From the IMG/VR virus record IMGVR_UViG_3300037493_006469, positions 1-47,856 of that record: 47,856 nucleotides of DNA, one strand, 5' to 3'. Made by a program: the position numbers and the translations under genes. This document shows, one piece after another, positions 38,428 through 46,404 of the stretch (position 1 is its first letter; every line of letters begins with the position of its first letter). This DNA is from a virus. The notes beneath the pieces are model-generated. The model was given only the letters and a program-made list of their open reading frames with translations. It was not told the origin of the DNA and did no database searches.

Positions 38428-40491
38428 TTACATCGACTGGGGTTGCTGCCCGCCCTGGGCCACGACCTGCATCATCTGCTGGATCAGGGCGGCCTGCTCG
38501 GGCGTCCTCACCATCAACCGACTCATGTTCCGGTCCAACACGTCGAAGTAATACTTGGCGAGGGCGTTCTTGTTGATGGTCCCGGTCTGGTCCGGCCAGA
38601 AGATCTGGAGGGCCTCACGCGCCCGCGCCATCGCGAGCTGCTTCGACGTGTTCGCGGGGGTCCCCGACGGGACCAGGTCGTAGTCGTAGGAGATCTCCGA
38701 CTTCTTAGCGAGTTTGGGCATCTCCTCGCCGGTCACCCGGAAGACCAGCTCCTGGGGCCCGAACTCGAGTTCGAGGAGCCAGAGTTGCCGGTGGACCTTC
38801 GACATCGCCGACTGGAAGAGGGCCGCGTCCTGGCCGTAGACCGACTGCGTCACGCTCTGCACGGCGTTGACTTCGGTCGCGGTCCGGCGCTCGGGGGCGT
38901 TCTCCGCCATCACCGACGGGTCGAAGAGGCCGACGTACTGTTCGGCCATCCCGCGCACGTAGTTCTCTTCGTTCAGCGACTGGATGAGCCCGCTCACGTC
39001 CATCTGAAGGGGCTGGATGTCGCCCACCGACTGAACAGGGATGATGGCCCCCGGGGTGAACTTGATGTTCGGTGGGATGGTCCCGGCGGTCGCCCTCATC
39101 TGGAACATCGGCGCCAGGACGATCTGGATCGCGTCGAGCCGCGCGTTGTGAATCTTGTTGACCTGCGCCTGGAACGTCGACAGAAGTTCGGCGATCCCGC
39201 GGGCCGAGTACAGCCGGTTCGATGTGTGCTCGAACTGGAAGAGGGTCAGCGGCCACTCGAAGAACGGGTTGGCGTAGGGGTGCAGGGCCAGGACGGTGTG
39301 CGTCGAAGGGTGATACCAGAGGTGGTGCTTCTCGAGGATCCCGTCCCCGTCGAGGTCGAGCTTCGCATACATCTCGAGGAAGACGTCGACGGTGGGCTCG
39401 TCTTCAGTCGCCGCGGTGATCCCGTCGGCCGCATCCAGGGCGTTCTCGACCGCGGACCGCCAGGCGCCCGTGCGCGCCCCGATCCCGGACTGCATCTCGC
39501 CGCTGTTCGCCGACTTGTTCTTCAGCCCGTCGGCGACCTTCTGGGCCGCGGTGGGGTCGAACCAACCGTCGCGCGCCATCCGCAGGACGTCGTCCGACGA
39601 CAGCCGGTGGATGAGCCCGATGTAGGAGGCGTCCGCGATCTCGCCCGTCGGGCACCTCGGGGGCAGGATGACGTCAAGGGGGTTGAACACCTGCCACCCG
39701 GGCCGGTCCGCCCGGATCAGCGAGTAGTACAGCCGGACGACCTGCGCACCCTGGAGGATCGCCTGGGTGGCCTCCAGGATCTGCCCAGCCTCCATGGGGT
39801 TGTCGCTCTTGACGACATATTCGTCTTCGAGCGTCTTCGCCACGAACTCGGCCGGCGACATCTGGGGCGGCACCTGCTGCGCGGCCTCGGGCGGCGCCTG
39901 GCCCGCCTGGATGGCGGCCTGCACCTGGGCCCCGATCTGGGCCGCCTGCTGGTTGTAAGCGTCGACGGTGGCCTGGACGCCGTTCGGGAAGAGGGTCTCA
40001 ACCCGTACGATCCGGCACTGCCGCTCCGTCTTGTACTCCCACCCTTGCCGCGTGAACGCCATCCCGTGCTGGCCGATGTAGTCCACCAGCTCCAGGGCCG
40101 TCTCCTCGACCCCCGGGATGTCGTGGAACCTCCAGTGGTAGTAGGCCTGGGCGGTCGGCTGGGCGGCCATGGCCTTCTGATTCTGGGGGAAGAAGTAGCA
40201 GACCGGGTCGGCCTGCATGACGAGGGCCACGATCCCCGGCTTCCAGCGCCGGATCGTACCGTCGGTGACCGGCCAGGAATGGTTGTTCGCCCCGGGCCAG
40301 GGGAAGACCTTCGTCCGCCGGATCCCCTTGCGCTGCCGGATCAGTTTCTCCTGCTTCCCAACCCACTCCTGCCGGGCGTTGTCGCCCTCCTCGACGCGGG
40401 CGTACAGCTCCTTGACCTTGTCCTCGACCTCCTTCGTGATGCGGGAGTCGAAGTTCGAGATGTTAAGCGGATTTTCTCGTAGGACGCTCAC
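38428..40491 (-). CDS. Portal protein, P22-type
   Basis: A 687-residue portal. The N-terminal part (VFPWPGANNHSWPVTDGTI, then IVALVMQADPVCYFFPQ) is characteristic of long P22-like portals; the middle has the stem and crown strands, with YWDAK-like and HHLWYHPSTHTVLAL segments, and the end is Gln-rich (LIQQMMQVVAQGGQQPQSM), a likely barrel/helix region inside the head. It would form the dodecameric ring where terminase docks. It overlaps the glycosyltransferase gene by 29 bases and lies before the scaffold and coat genes, as expected. Confidence 0.85.
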   Translation of the reverse strand: MSVLRENPLNISNFDSRITKEVEDKVKELYARVEEGDNARQEWVGKQEKLIRQRKGIRRTKVFPWPGANNHSWPVTDGTIRRWKPGIVALVMQADPVCYFFPQNQKAMAAQPTAQAYYHWRFHDIPGVEETALELVDYIGQHGMAFTRQGWEYKTERQCRIVRVETLFPNGVQATVDAYNQQAAQIGAQVQAAIQAGQAPPEAAQQVPPQMSPAEFVAKTLEDEYVVKSDNPMEAGQILEATQAILQGAQVVRLYYSLIRADRPGWQVFNPLDVILPPRCPTGEIADASYIGLIHRLSSDDVLRMARDGWFDPTAAQKVADGLKNKSANSGEMQSGIGARTGAWRSAVENALDAADGITAATEDEPTVDVFLEMYAKLDLDGDGILEKHHLWYHPSTHTVLALHPYANPFFEWPLTLFQFEHTSNRLYSARGIAELLSTFQAQVNKIHNARLDAIQIVLAPMFQMRATAGTIPPNIKFTPGAIIPVQSVGDIQPLQMDVSGLIQSLNEENYVRGMAEQYVGLFDPSVMAENAPERRTATEVNAVQSVTQSVYGQDAALFQSAMSKVHRQLWLLELEFGPQELVFRVTGEEMPKLAKKSEISYDYDLVPSGTPANTSKQLAMARAREALQIFWPDQTGTINKNALAKYYFDVLDRNMSRLMVRTPEQAALIQQMMQVVAQGGQQPQSM

Positions 40492-41260
40492 GTTGAACCT
40501 TCTTCATTGTGTCCCGCATTGCCCCGTACCAGCCCGGCTCGCGACTCTGCCCGGCCTTGTACTGTTCGAGGATCGGCTCCTCCATGAGGGGCATGGTGGC
40601 CGCGTCGAGCTTTCCGGCCTTCGCGTACATGTTGAAAACGCGCTCACGGTCCTCCGGGTAGAGGTACCCAACATCCAGGAGGCGGGAGTTCATCTGGGCC
40701 TTCTTGGCGAGGGGGTTGTCATGGATGCCCGCGGGCGCGTGGATGATTCGGTCGAGAGGGAAACGATCTCCCTTGATGAGCCGGAAGAACGACACCGAGT
40801 TGTGCTCGAACAACCCGATGTTCACCATGTTGGTCTGGTTCCAGAAAAAAAGTTTGCGGGTGTAGACGAGGTCGTACCCGGCCTTCATGTACACGTCCGC
40901 GTCCATCGGCCGCTCGAAGATGTGGTCGTCGTCCCAGATCATGCAGAACTCGGGGCCCCGCGGCTCCATCTGCTCGAGCTGCCAGTTCCGCAACGCCATC
41001 CAGTTCTCCTTCTCGCCGATGGGCGGGAAGGGGGCCTCGAAGATCTCCAGGTTCTCGTGCCACCGGCGCGCCTCCTGGGCCGCCTCGATGACCTCGGCCG
41101 ACGGGCGGTCGAGGGTGAACTGGACGATCGAGTCGGGCCAGATGGTCCGGCACTGGCGCGCGATCAGAGGAAGGAGCCATGGCCTCCGGTGACAGAGGAC
41201 CATGGCCCCGATCTTTGCGCGCCGGGCGCGGAACTTGTTGGCGAACTGCTTGCGCGTCAA
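40463..41260 (-). CDS. Glycosyltransferase (GT-A type, DxD motif)
   Basis: A 265-residue protein from TTG 41260 (TTGA overlap with the small upstream gene); M20 (MVLCHRRPWLLP) is a possible shorter start. The order strand-helix-strand of a GT-A fold is followed by the metal-binding EFCMIWDDDHIFERP near residues 110-120, then YDLVYTRKLFFWNQ. Inverting or retaining chemistry and the sugar used cannot be told. Between terminase/coat genes and the portal, it joins the GT fusion as a second candidate for decorating virion proteins. The call rests on the DxD motif and fold order. Confidence 0.65.
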   Translation of the reverse strand: MTRKQFANKFRARRAKIGAMVLCHRRPWLLPLIARQCRTIWPDSIVQFTLDRPSAEVIEAAQEARRWHENLEIFEAPFPPIGEKENWMALRNWQLEQMEPRGPEFCMIWDDDHIFERPMDADVYMKAGYDLVYTRKLFFWNQTNMVNIGLFEHNSVSFFRLIKGDRFPLDRIIHAPAGIHDNPLAKKAQMNSRLLDVGYLYPEDRERVFNMYAKAGKLDAATMPLMEEPILEQYKAGQSREPGWYGAMRDTMKKVQRERPTRKSA

Positions 41261-41415
41261 TTGCCCTCGTAGTACCCCAGGGCCGTGACCACCAACTCCG
41301 TGGTCTTGTCCGCGACGAACACGACCGGACAGTTGGCTCGGAAGGCGTTGCCTTCGGCGGGCGTCAGATCCAGCCGCAGGGCCTGAATCTGCTTCGCGGT
41401 GTCAACGTCGCCCAT
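41257..41415 (-). CDS. Small hypothetical protein
   Basis: A 52-residue product starting at ATG 41415 (TGATG overlap with the upstream stop) and ending inside the TTG start of the glycosyltransferase. It reads MGDVDTAKQIQALRLDLTPA at the start, with strands at the end (FVADKTTELVVTALGYY). Perfect fit between both neighbours and no rival frame make it likely real. No family recognised. Confidence 0.6.
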   Translation of the reverse strand: MGDVDTAKQIQALRLDLTPAEGNAFRANCPVVFVADKTTELVVTALGYYEGN

Positions 41416-41819
41416 CAGTCGGCTTCCTTGTAGCCGCGGACCATGATCTTGGCGCCCGCAGCCACGGTCACGCCGGCCGACAGCCCGCGGTTCGTCTTCA
41501 GCTTCAGGCCGTCGCCTGCGAACTGGACGTGCTTCGTGTCGAAGGGGGCGACACAGAGGTTGAGCTTGAGGTTGGCGACAGAACTCGCCGCGCTGACAGC
41601 GGTGAACTGGTAGAGCTGGACCCTCATGATGTCGCTGTAGGCGTTCGCGACCAGGAGATCCGTGATGTGGTAGTGGTAGCCCGACCCGGGCTCCGAGACG
41701 AGACAGACCTCCGAGTAGAGCGACCCGATGTCGATCGGCCCGATGTCGAGGTAGTTTCCCTCCTTCGGGGCCAGGTCGTACCGAAGGTTCTCCAACTCGC
41801 CAACGATGTCCTGTGACAT
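41415..41819 (-). CDS. Structural protein candidate (beta-rich)
   Basis: A 134-residue protein starting at ATG 41819 with AAGGAG upstream; the frame is open to 41873 but that part lies in the lipoprotein gene's end. It is made mostly of strands (YHYHITDLLVANAYSDIMRV, QFTAVSAASSVANLKLN), ending with GVTVAAGAKIMVRGYKE, which resembles a small decoration or tail-spike-stem domain. The position among packaging and portal genes supports a virion part. No specific family. Confidence 0.55.
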   Translation of the reverse strand: MSQDIVGELENLRYDLAPKEGNYLDIGPIDIGSLYSEVCLVSEPGSGYHYHITDLLVANAYSDIMRVQLYQFTAVSAASSVANLKLNLCVAPFDTKHVQFAGDGLKLKTNRGLSAGVTVAAGAKIMVRGYKEAD

Positions 41820-41823
41820 TTCC

Positions 41824-42183
41824 TTACTCCTTGCCCTTCTCCGTGGCGTCCACCTCGCCCTGCGACTCCGCAACCTGCGCCGTGGTCACCGTCTTCTTGA
41901 TGAGGTACTTGCCCCCGAGCCAGCCCGACAGGACCACGCCGATGGCCCCGCCGATGTACATGATGATCCCGAGGGGATCGCCCCCCTTGGAGATGACGTC
42001 CAGGGCGACCTTCTTGGCCACCCCGGACATCAAGTAGTTCTGGGACCCGTCCGCGTTCTGGCTCGTCGGGGTCGCCCCCGCGTACTGCCCGAGCAGGTCG
42101 GTCATGTTCTGCCGGTCCAGCGCCGAGCAGGCCGGAAGGGCCAGGGCGCCAACGATCGCAAGTCCGTACAGTGTTCGCTTCAT
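41824..42183 (-). CDS. Membrane lipoprotein with C-terminal membrane helix
   Basis: A 119-residue protein. The N-terminus has a signal peptide with a lipobox (LALPAC, Cys at 19), so it should be lipidated and exported. A second hydrophobic segment (residues about 71-90, LGIIMYIGGAIGVVLSGWLG) precedes a charged tail. Such proteins can be spanins, superinfection exclusion factors or parts of the lysis system. It lies between a methyltransferase and a structural gene in the virion operon rather than near lysis genes. Start overlaps the methyltransferase stop. Confidence 0.65.
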   Translation of the reverse strand: MKRTLYGLAIVGALALPACSALDRQNMTDLLGQYAGATPTSQNADGSQNYLMSGVAKKVALDVISKGGDPLGIIMYIGGAIGVVLSGWLGGKYLIKKTVTTAQVAESQGEVDATEKGKE

Positions 42184-42737
42184 GGTTTTTTCAGGCTCCA
42201 GACTGAGCCTCCCTCTTCTACGTACCCCAGGTTGATCTCCTCGAGCGCCCTCCAGACCCCTGGATAGTTTCCGCAGAGGTCGTGCCCCGCTAAGATGCCG
42301 CCGGACTTCACCTTCGGGAACCAGGCGGCCAGGTCGGCCTTCACTCCTTCATAAGTATGATCTGCGTCAAGGAATACGAGATCCACCGTCCCGTCAGCAA
42401 ACTCGTCCGCGGCCCCGGGGGAGGCCCTCTCGACCGGGACGACAATGTTCTCGACCCCGGCCTCCCGGACGTTCGCCTTGAACTGCGGAAGGAGGGAGCC
42501 GCCGGCCAGCTTGATGAAGTCGGCCATCTGGTCGGTCACGCAGTCGGCGCCCGTGAACGTGTCCACCGCGTAGACCAGTACCGACCGGCGATCCTCCTGG
42601 ATCCGCTTGGCCAGATGGATGACCGAACACCCCAGCCAGACCCCGACCTCAACGACGCGGCCGTGGTCCGGGATCTGGCCCAGGATCCGGTTGTAGAACT
42701 GGCAGATCCACTGGCTGCCCATCGCGGGATCATCCAT
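42180..42737 (-). CDS. Class I SAM-dependent methyltransferase
   Basis: A 185-residue protein starting at ATG 42737 (GGAGAG upstream), eight bases inside the terminase gene. Motif I is VVEVGVWLGCS (28-38), followed by VYAVDTFTGAD, and LVFLDADHTYEGVKADLAAW and GGILAGHDLCGNYPGVWRA, typical of the CmcI-like/Methyltransf_24 group that methylates sugars or small molecules. With glycosyltransferases and an amino-sugar cassette in the same genome, sugar O- or N-methylation is a reasonable guess. Longer upstream reading would overlap terminase and has no start signal. Confidence 0.75.
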   Translation of the reverse strand: MDDPAMGSQWICQFYNRILGQIPDHGRVVEVGVWLGCSVIHLAKRIQEDRRSVLVYAVDTFTGADCVTDQMADFIKLAGGSLLPQFKANVREAGVENIVVPVERASPGAADEFADGTVDLVFLDADHTYEGVKADLAAWFPKVKSGGILAGHDLCGNYPGVWRALEEINLGYVEEGGSVWSLKKP

Positions 42738-44358
42738 CGTTCTCTCTCCGCAAGTCGTCGTCAGTGAACCTCTGGAGCCGGTTCCTCTCCTCGGTCGTGC
42801 AGGGGAGAGGGTACAGGACCGCGTACCGGACCGCATCCGCGGCGTCCTTGTACTCCTCCATCACCTTGGTGAAGAGGCCGCGTTCGGGCGATTCAACATT
42901 GGAGAACGCATAGGACATGAACGACTCGGCGATGTTGGGACAGTTGTCGTGAATGTAGAGGTGTGGCCGATTCGCCGGACCCACAGGGAAGTTCTTGTCG
43001 TATCGCAGCAGGTCGTTAATGACCTCGTGGCCGTAGTCGATGGTGGCGGTGTTCGGGACCGTGGCGTCGAAGAACAGGCCGTACTCAGCCATCGCGTTAA
43101 CCCAAGAAGTCTCCCGGAACCCATATCGCTGGGCCTCGGCCTTCCCGAACCGCGGGTCAACAACACGAACGGGGGCGGGGCAACGGCCCTCGGCGTTGCG
43201 GATTACGGTCGCAAGTTCAGCATGGGGGAGCCCCCCGGATCGCATTTTATGAAAAACACCGGGCGGCCATTCGCGATAAAAATGGTAGGTGTGGGTGGTT
43301 GGGTCGAAGGCGAACCAGGCGAGGAAGGCCGGCCTCTTCAAATGGGGATCGACCGAGAGACCGTGAATCCACTCACGCGGCGGTTGAAAGGAGGGGATAA
43401 TGTGCACGGACGGGTCAAACAGGTCATAGACCCTATCACCTAAAAATTGGAATCGGCCATGTAGCCGCGCCGCGCGTTCCCTTTCTGAATATTCGCCGTT
43501 ATCTTCGAAAGCCTGCCGTTGTTCCGCGGTGAGTCCGGGGTTGTCCTTTTGCTCAACCTCGACTACAAACATGTCGGGCGGCGGGTTCGTGTAAAACGCC
43601 GTGTACATCCAGGCGCTGTGCGCCCCCAGCGGCGTCAAGGTGAACCATATATCGCCGAAGTTGTCGGTGAGACGAGCCCAGATCGCGGAGTACAACGACG
43701 CCCGGATAGGCTCGTCGACAGCGCAGTAGTCCAGGATGAACCCCTCGAACGACAGATCCTCCTGCTCGGCAGACGCCCACATCAGGCGTGAGCCGTTCGG
43801 GAAGTCCATATAGACCGGGGTCCCGCCGCCGCCCTTGATGACTTTGCACTTCTGGCGCGTGGCTTCAGGCAACGCGGCCATCAGGGCCGGAAACAGGTTC
43901 TGCGCGATCCCGCGGTCGCGAGGCAGGCCGGTCAGGAACATCCCGACGTTGGGGACCCGCATAGGAATTCCATCGGTCCGCCTTATCCAGTAGGCGGGCG
44001 GGACCTCCTCGCGCGGGGGAAGCTCGCCTTCTTTGGTCAGTCGAAGGTTCGGGATCTCCCAAAACCTGTACCCGACAACATGCCCGATGACCTCGTGAAT
44101 AGAGGCGAACGACTTCCCGCTGCGATTCGCACCCAGAAAAAGCCTGCGGCGGAACTTCTTACCCGCTTCGTGGAAGGCACGCTGCTTCGCGTGCTTCATC
44201 ATCATGTCTCGGTAGAAGAGGAGCGGGGCCGCGCGACGTCGACGCTCCAGTTCTGATTGCGCCTGGTACAACATCTCCAAGTCGGCGCGCGAGACGTTCG
44301 GCGCGGTGCCAGTTGGAGTGGCAGTAGGAACAGAGGACGGAACACTGGCAGAGTTCAT
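42730..44358 (-). CDS. terL: Terminase large subunit
   Basis: A 542-residue packaging motor. The ATPase half has Walker A GANRSGKS (about 76-83), a C-terminal Walker B region FILDYCAVDEP (about 207-217) and coupling-motif-like WFTLTPLG; the nuclease half begins near GLSVDPHLKRPAFLAWFAFD with acidic residues spaced as in RNase H-like nucleases and ends with EEYKDAADAVRYAVLY. It cuts and pumps concatemeric DNA through the portal. The first roughly 28 residues are Ser/Thr/Pro-rich and overlap the HNH gene, so the true start may lie nearer 44274. It belongs with the small subunit upstream. Confidence 0.9.
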   Translation of the reverse strand: MNSASVPSSVPTATPTGTAPNVSRADLEMLYQAQSELERRRRAAPLLFYRDMMMKHAKQRAFHEAGKKFRRRLFLGANRSGKSFASIHEVIGHVVGYRFWEIPNLRLTKEGELPPREEVPPAYWIRRTDGIPMRVPNVGMFLTGLPRDRGIAQNLFPALMAALPEATRQKCKVIKGGGGTPVYMDFPNGSRLMWASAEQEDLSFEGFILDYCAVDEPIRASLYSAIWARLTDNFGDIWFTLTPLGAHSAWMYTAFYTNPPPDMFVVEVEQKDNPGLTAEQRQAFEDNGEYSERERAARLHGRFQFLGDRVYDLFDPSVHIIPSFQPPREWIHGLSVDPHLKRPAFLAWFAFDPTTHTYHFYREWPPGVFHKMRSGGLPHAELATVIRNAEGRCPAPVRVVDPRFGKAEAQRYGFRETSWVNAMAEYGLFFDATVPNTATIDYGHEVINDLLRYDKNFPVGPANRPHLYIHDNCPNIAESFMSYAFSNVESPERGLFTKVMEEYKDAADAVRYAVLYPLPCTTEERNRLQRFTDDDLRRENDG

Positions 44359-44629
44359 TCCAGAACCGTTTGGTCGGAGACTGGTGGTAACCGATCGATA
44401 TCGTCCTTTTCGCCGGATCGAGGTGGTGAAAATGCAAGAAGTCCGGGTTCCGTTCCCCGCAACTCTGACACCCCGTTTGTGTCTTGTACGCGGCCAGTGT
44501 CCGGCGCAGCCGATGTAGTCGCGTCAGGTAGTTCGCCCGAATTGTGCGAACCTTCTCCGGATTGTCCCTGCGCCACTTCCTGCAACGTGCCCTTTCCTTC
44601 TCCTCCTTCGATAACCCTGAAGGAGGCAT
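44159..44629 (-). CDS. HNH homing endonuclease between terminase genes
   Basis: A 156-residue protein starting at ATG 44629 (AAGGAAGG seven bases upstream). After a basic helical N-terminus (MPPSGLSKEEKERARCRKW) comes the zinc-bound HNH core: C54-x2-C57, L-x-FHH (68-69), then VLCSYCHSNWH with C100-x2-C103, H104 and H108. The last 40 residues overlap the terminase large-subunit frame and are probably accidental. Upstream, the small-subunit frame also runs through it. It lies exactly at the junction of the two terminase genes and is likely a mobile insertion. Confidence 0.8.
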   Translation of the reverse strand: MPPSGLSKEEKERARCRKWRRDNPEKVRTIRANYLTRLHRLRRTLAAYKTQTGCQSCGERNPDFLHFHHLDPAKRTISIGYHQSPTKRFWNELCQCSVLCSYCHSNWHRAERLARRLGDVVPGAIRTGASTSRGPAPLLPRHDDEAREAACLPRSG

Positions 44630-45173
44630 CCAGCAACCTTCCTTTCTCGGCGACAAGCCGCCGAAGGTCTTCGGTTGAAAGAGCGGTGACGTTCACGCCG
44701 CCGCTGTAGACGTGCCGAATGGTCTGGTCCTGGGAAAGTTGCCCCAGTCGCTCGTACATGAGTTTGCACGCGCCCGGATCACCGGTCATGCTGCGCTGAA
44801 ACAGGGCCGAGTCCACCATGCCGATCCGGTGGGTGAACAGCGATTTGAGGGTTCGGCTGATCCAGGCGGTTGCAACGGGATTGCTTAACACCCGCTTCAC
44901 GCGCTCGGCCGACACGCCGCAGTAGAACCCGATGGCCTTCGGGCCCGTTTCCCCGTTCAGGAGGGCCTCCGCCACCAGGGCGTCGAGGGTGGTGGGTTGA
45001 AAAGCGGCGACCTGCTGGTCGTCGACAGACTGGGCGTTCTGCCAGGCCTTGACGAGCGTGGCCCCGATCGCCTTATTACGCTGCGGCGCCAGCTTCCGCC
45101 CGGCCCGGTCTGCGCGCACGGCCCGCGGATCGCGCTGCCCGAGGGGCTCCAGCTTGAGTTTTTCTGGTTCCAA
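44355..45173 (-). CDS. terS: Terminase small subunit-like protein
   Basis: A 272-residue frame from TTG 45173. Residues 60-120 hold a helix-turn-helix-type region (VAEALLNGETGPKAIGFYCG and VSAERVKRVLSNPVATAW), as in small terminases that recognise the packaging site. Residues 155-185 are an amphipathic helix (LSTEDLRRLVAEKGRLLDA) fit for oligomerisation. From about residue 190 the frame is Ser/Thr/Glu-rich and coincides with the HNH gene in another frame, so the natural protein probably ended near 44600. Order with the large subunit supports the call. Confidence 0.6.
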   Translation of the reverse strand: MEPEKLKLEPLGQRDPRAVRADRAGRKLAPQRNKAIGATLVKAWQNAQSVDDQQVAAFQPTTLDALVAEALLNGETGPKAIGFYCGVSAERVKRVLSNPVATAWISRTLKSLFTHRIGMVDSALFQRSMTGDPGACKLMYERLGQLSQDQTIRHVYSGGVNVTALSTEDLRRLVAEKGRLLDASFRVIEGGEGKGTLQEVAQGQSGEGSHNSGELPDATTSAAPDTGRVQDTNGVSELRGTEPGLLAFSPPRSGEKDDIDRLPPVSDQTVLE

Positions 45174-45522
45174 CGTTGTACTTCAGCTCCCAGACCTTGC
45201 CGGGGGCCATTCCCAACGACAATGCTCGGTTTTCCTCTGGCATAAGACCAAGGATAAGCATCCCTTCGAGACGCAACCTTGACATTTGGTCCGCAACATG
45301 GTAATATAGAATGGTCGAAAAATGCTTCCGACCATCCCTACGATGCTGACGAACCCGCTGCTGGATGTAGTAGGACTGCCCGACGTACACGGGGGCCCCG
45401 TCCGCAGCCGTCAAAATGTACACCCCAGCGACTGGCTCGGGTTCCCTGGCCAATTGGGCTTCGCTTTTGAAGTTCTCTGGTTTGGGGAGCCATGCCAGGA
45501 ACGGCCAGTCGCAGGTGTCCAT
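45076..45522 (-). CDS. GIY-YIG homing endonuclease
   Basis: A 148-residue protein. The GIY-YIG domain starts at GVY (33-35) and YVG (46-48), followed by RVRQH with R56 as the catalytic arginine, a helix and E86 as the metal-binding glutamate (LRLEGM). The last 32 residues (Arg/Ala-rich) overlap the small terminase gene in another frame and are probably spurious. It is the first gene of the packaging operon, and its DNA contains an outward plus-strand promoter. It looks like a mobile nuclease placed at the operon edge. Confidence 0.75.
   Translation of the reverse strand: MDTCDWPFLAWLPKPENFKSEAQLAREPEPVAGVYILTAADGAPVYVGQSYYIQQRVRQHRRDGRKHFSTILYYHVADQMSRLRLEGMLILGLMPEENRALSLGMAPGKVWELKYNVGTRKTQAGAPRAARSAGRARRPGRAEAGAAA
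45279..45307 (+). promoter_or_regulatory. Sigma70-type promoter within the GIY-YIG gene, plus strand
   Basis: TTGACA (45279-45284), 17-base spacer, TAATAT (45302-45307). It points toward the two small genes at 45549 and 45884 and the control region beyond, the only plus-strand genes between here and gp88. Confidence 0.7.
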
Positions 45523-45548
45523 CTACAATACGTACCCCAGGGAGGTCT

Positions 45549-45887
45549 ATGGCCGCCCCCATCAGCGATGGGGAGCGGGAGAAATTCATGGCAGAGGCGT
45601 TGTACCAGCTCGGACAGGAGAAGTTTGAGCAGGCGTCGGGCGAGTTGTGGTTGCGGTGTGGCCCCTCGATCCGAAAGATCGCGAGCAAACCCCCGGGCCA
45701 CCAGGCCGAGACCCGGAAGTGGGAGGTCCAGAAACTCGCCCGGCGTGCTTTGACAGCCGAGAAGGACTTTTTCGGCCGCCAGGAGATCACCGACCGCAGC
45801 CGGGTGGCCGTCCCCTTCAGTGACCACGGCCGCCTGAGCCGCGACATCGCCGATTTGGACGAGTTTTTCGAGGAAATGGGCCAATGA
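45549..45887 (+). CDS. Hypothetical protein
   Basis: A 112-residue helical protein from ATG 45549 with GGGAGG three bases upstream. It is rich in Glu, Arg and Gln (EREKFMAEALYQLGQEKFEQA, KWEVQKLARRALTAEKDFFG) and ends DIADLDEFFEEMGQ. The stop overlaps the next ATG (ATGA), so these form a two-gene operon driven by the promoter at 45279. It is divergently placed from the packaging operon, a typical site for early or regulatory genes. No family recognised. Confidence 0.65.
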   Translation: MAAPISDGEREKFMAEALYQLGQEKFEQASGELWLRCGPSIRKIASKPPGHQAETRKWEVQKLARRALTAEKDFFGRQEITDRSRVAVPFSDHGRLSRDIADLDEFFEEMGQ

Positions 45888-46246
45888 CCCTCTGTTTTTG
45901 CGCTTATAACTGGCGGTTGGTGCGGACCGAGCTGGATCGGGTCCGCCTGCTGGTCTACTGCCTCCCAAACTACGGCCCCGAGCTTGTCAAGCGGCTCCAA
46001 CACCTCGGTTTCCGGCCCCGCCTTCGGTGCAAGGGGACCATTTGCATGGACCGTCCTCCAGATGTGGCGGACTTTCTTGGACAAGTGGGCGCCGCGCCCG
46101 GGCTGGTCGAGGCCGCGCAGGAGTACGCGGCCGCCTGGGCTGCCTCCAAGGCCGGTGTGACCAGCCCTCCCGAGGTCCGGGCCCGCCAAAGGGCGTGCGC
46201 CAGGCGAGTTCTGGAGCTGGCTCCGGCCCCCGATGTCGCGGAATGA
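45884..46246 (+). CDS. Hypothetical protein
   Basis: A 120-residue protein overlapping the previous gene by ATGA. The first half has two strand-helix units (LVRTELDRVRLLVYCLPNYG, RLQHLGFRPRLRCKG), including several Cys (4, 6, 25, 49 and 54), and the second half is a long Ala-rich helix (PGLVEAAQEYAAAWAASKAG) with basic end. No DNA-binding or enzyme motif was recognised. Following it is the 520-base control region. Confidence 0.6.
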   Translation: MTLCFCAYNWRLVRTELDRVRLLVYCLPNYGPELVKRLQHLGFRPRLRCKGTICMDRPPDVADFLGQVGAAPGLVEAAQEYAAAWAASKAGVTSPPEVRARQRACARRVLELAPAPDVAE

Positions 46247-46303
46247 CCCTGGGTACCTGGGTCGCATATAAGTCCAGATGATATATCATGTGCGCGTGAG
46301 AGT

Positions 46304-46333
46304 CCCCCCACCCCCCGCCGCCACCCCCACCCG
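46304..46333 (-). promoter_or_regulatory. G-quadruplex motif (minus strand)
   Basis: On the minus strand the runs GGG, GGGGG, GGGGGG and GGGGGG are separated by loops of 1, 7 and 1 bases, satisfying the usual four-run G-quadruplex pattern; the plus strand is the matching C-rich strand. It lies in the control region, about 70 bases upstream of the promoter candidate. Confidence 0.55.
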
Positions 46334-46404
46334 GCCCGTGGCACGAATCTTGCGGTGCCTACCCAACCTGGTAGGTGCTGCAAGTACTGGGCCCAGGGCA
46401 GGAC

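Noticed and set aside
38416-40482. Plus-strand open frame of 688 codons opposite the portal gene
   Set aside because: Antisense artefact of a GC-rich gene; the portal frame has family features and correct gene order.
42738-42836. Longer N-terminus for the methyltransferase
   Set aside because: The extension is Arg/Ser-rich, lies in the terminase frame's coding DNA and has no start signal, whereas ATG 42737 has GGAGAG upstream.
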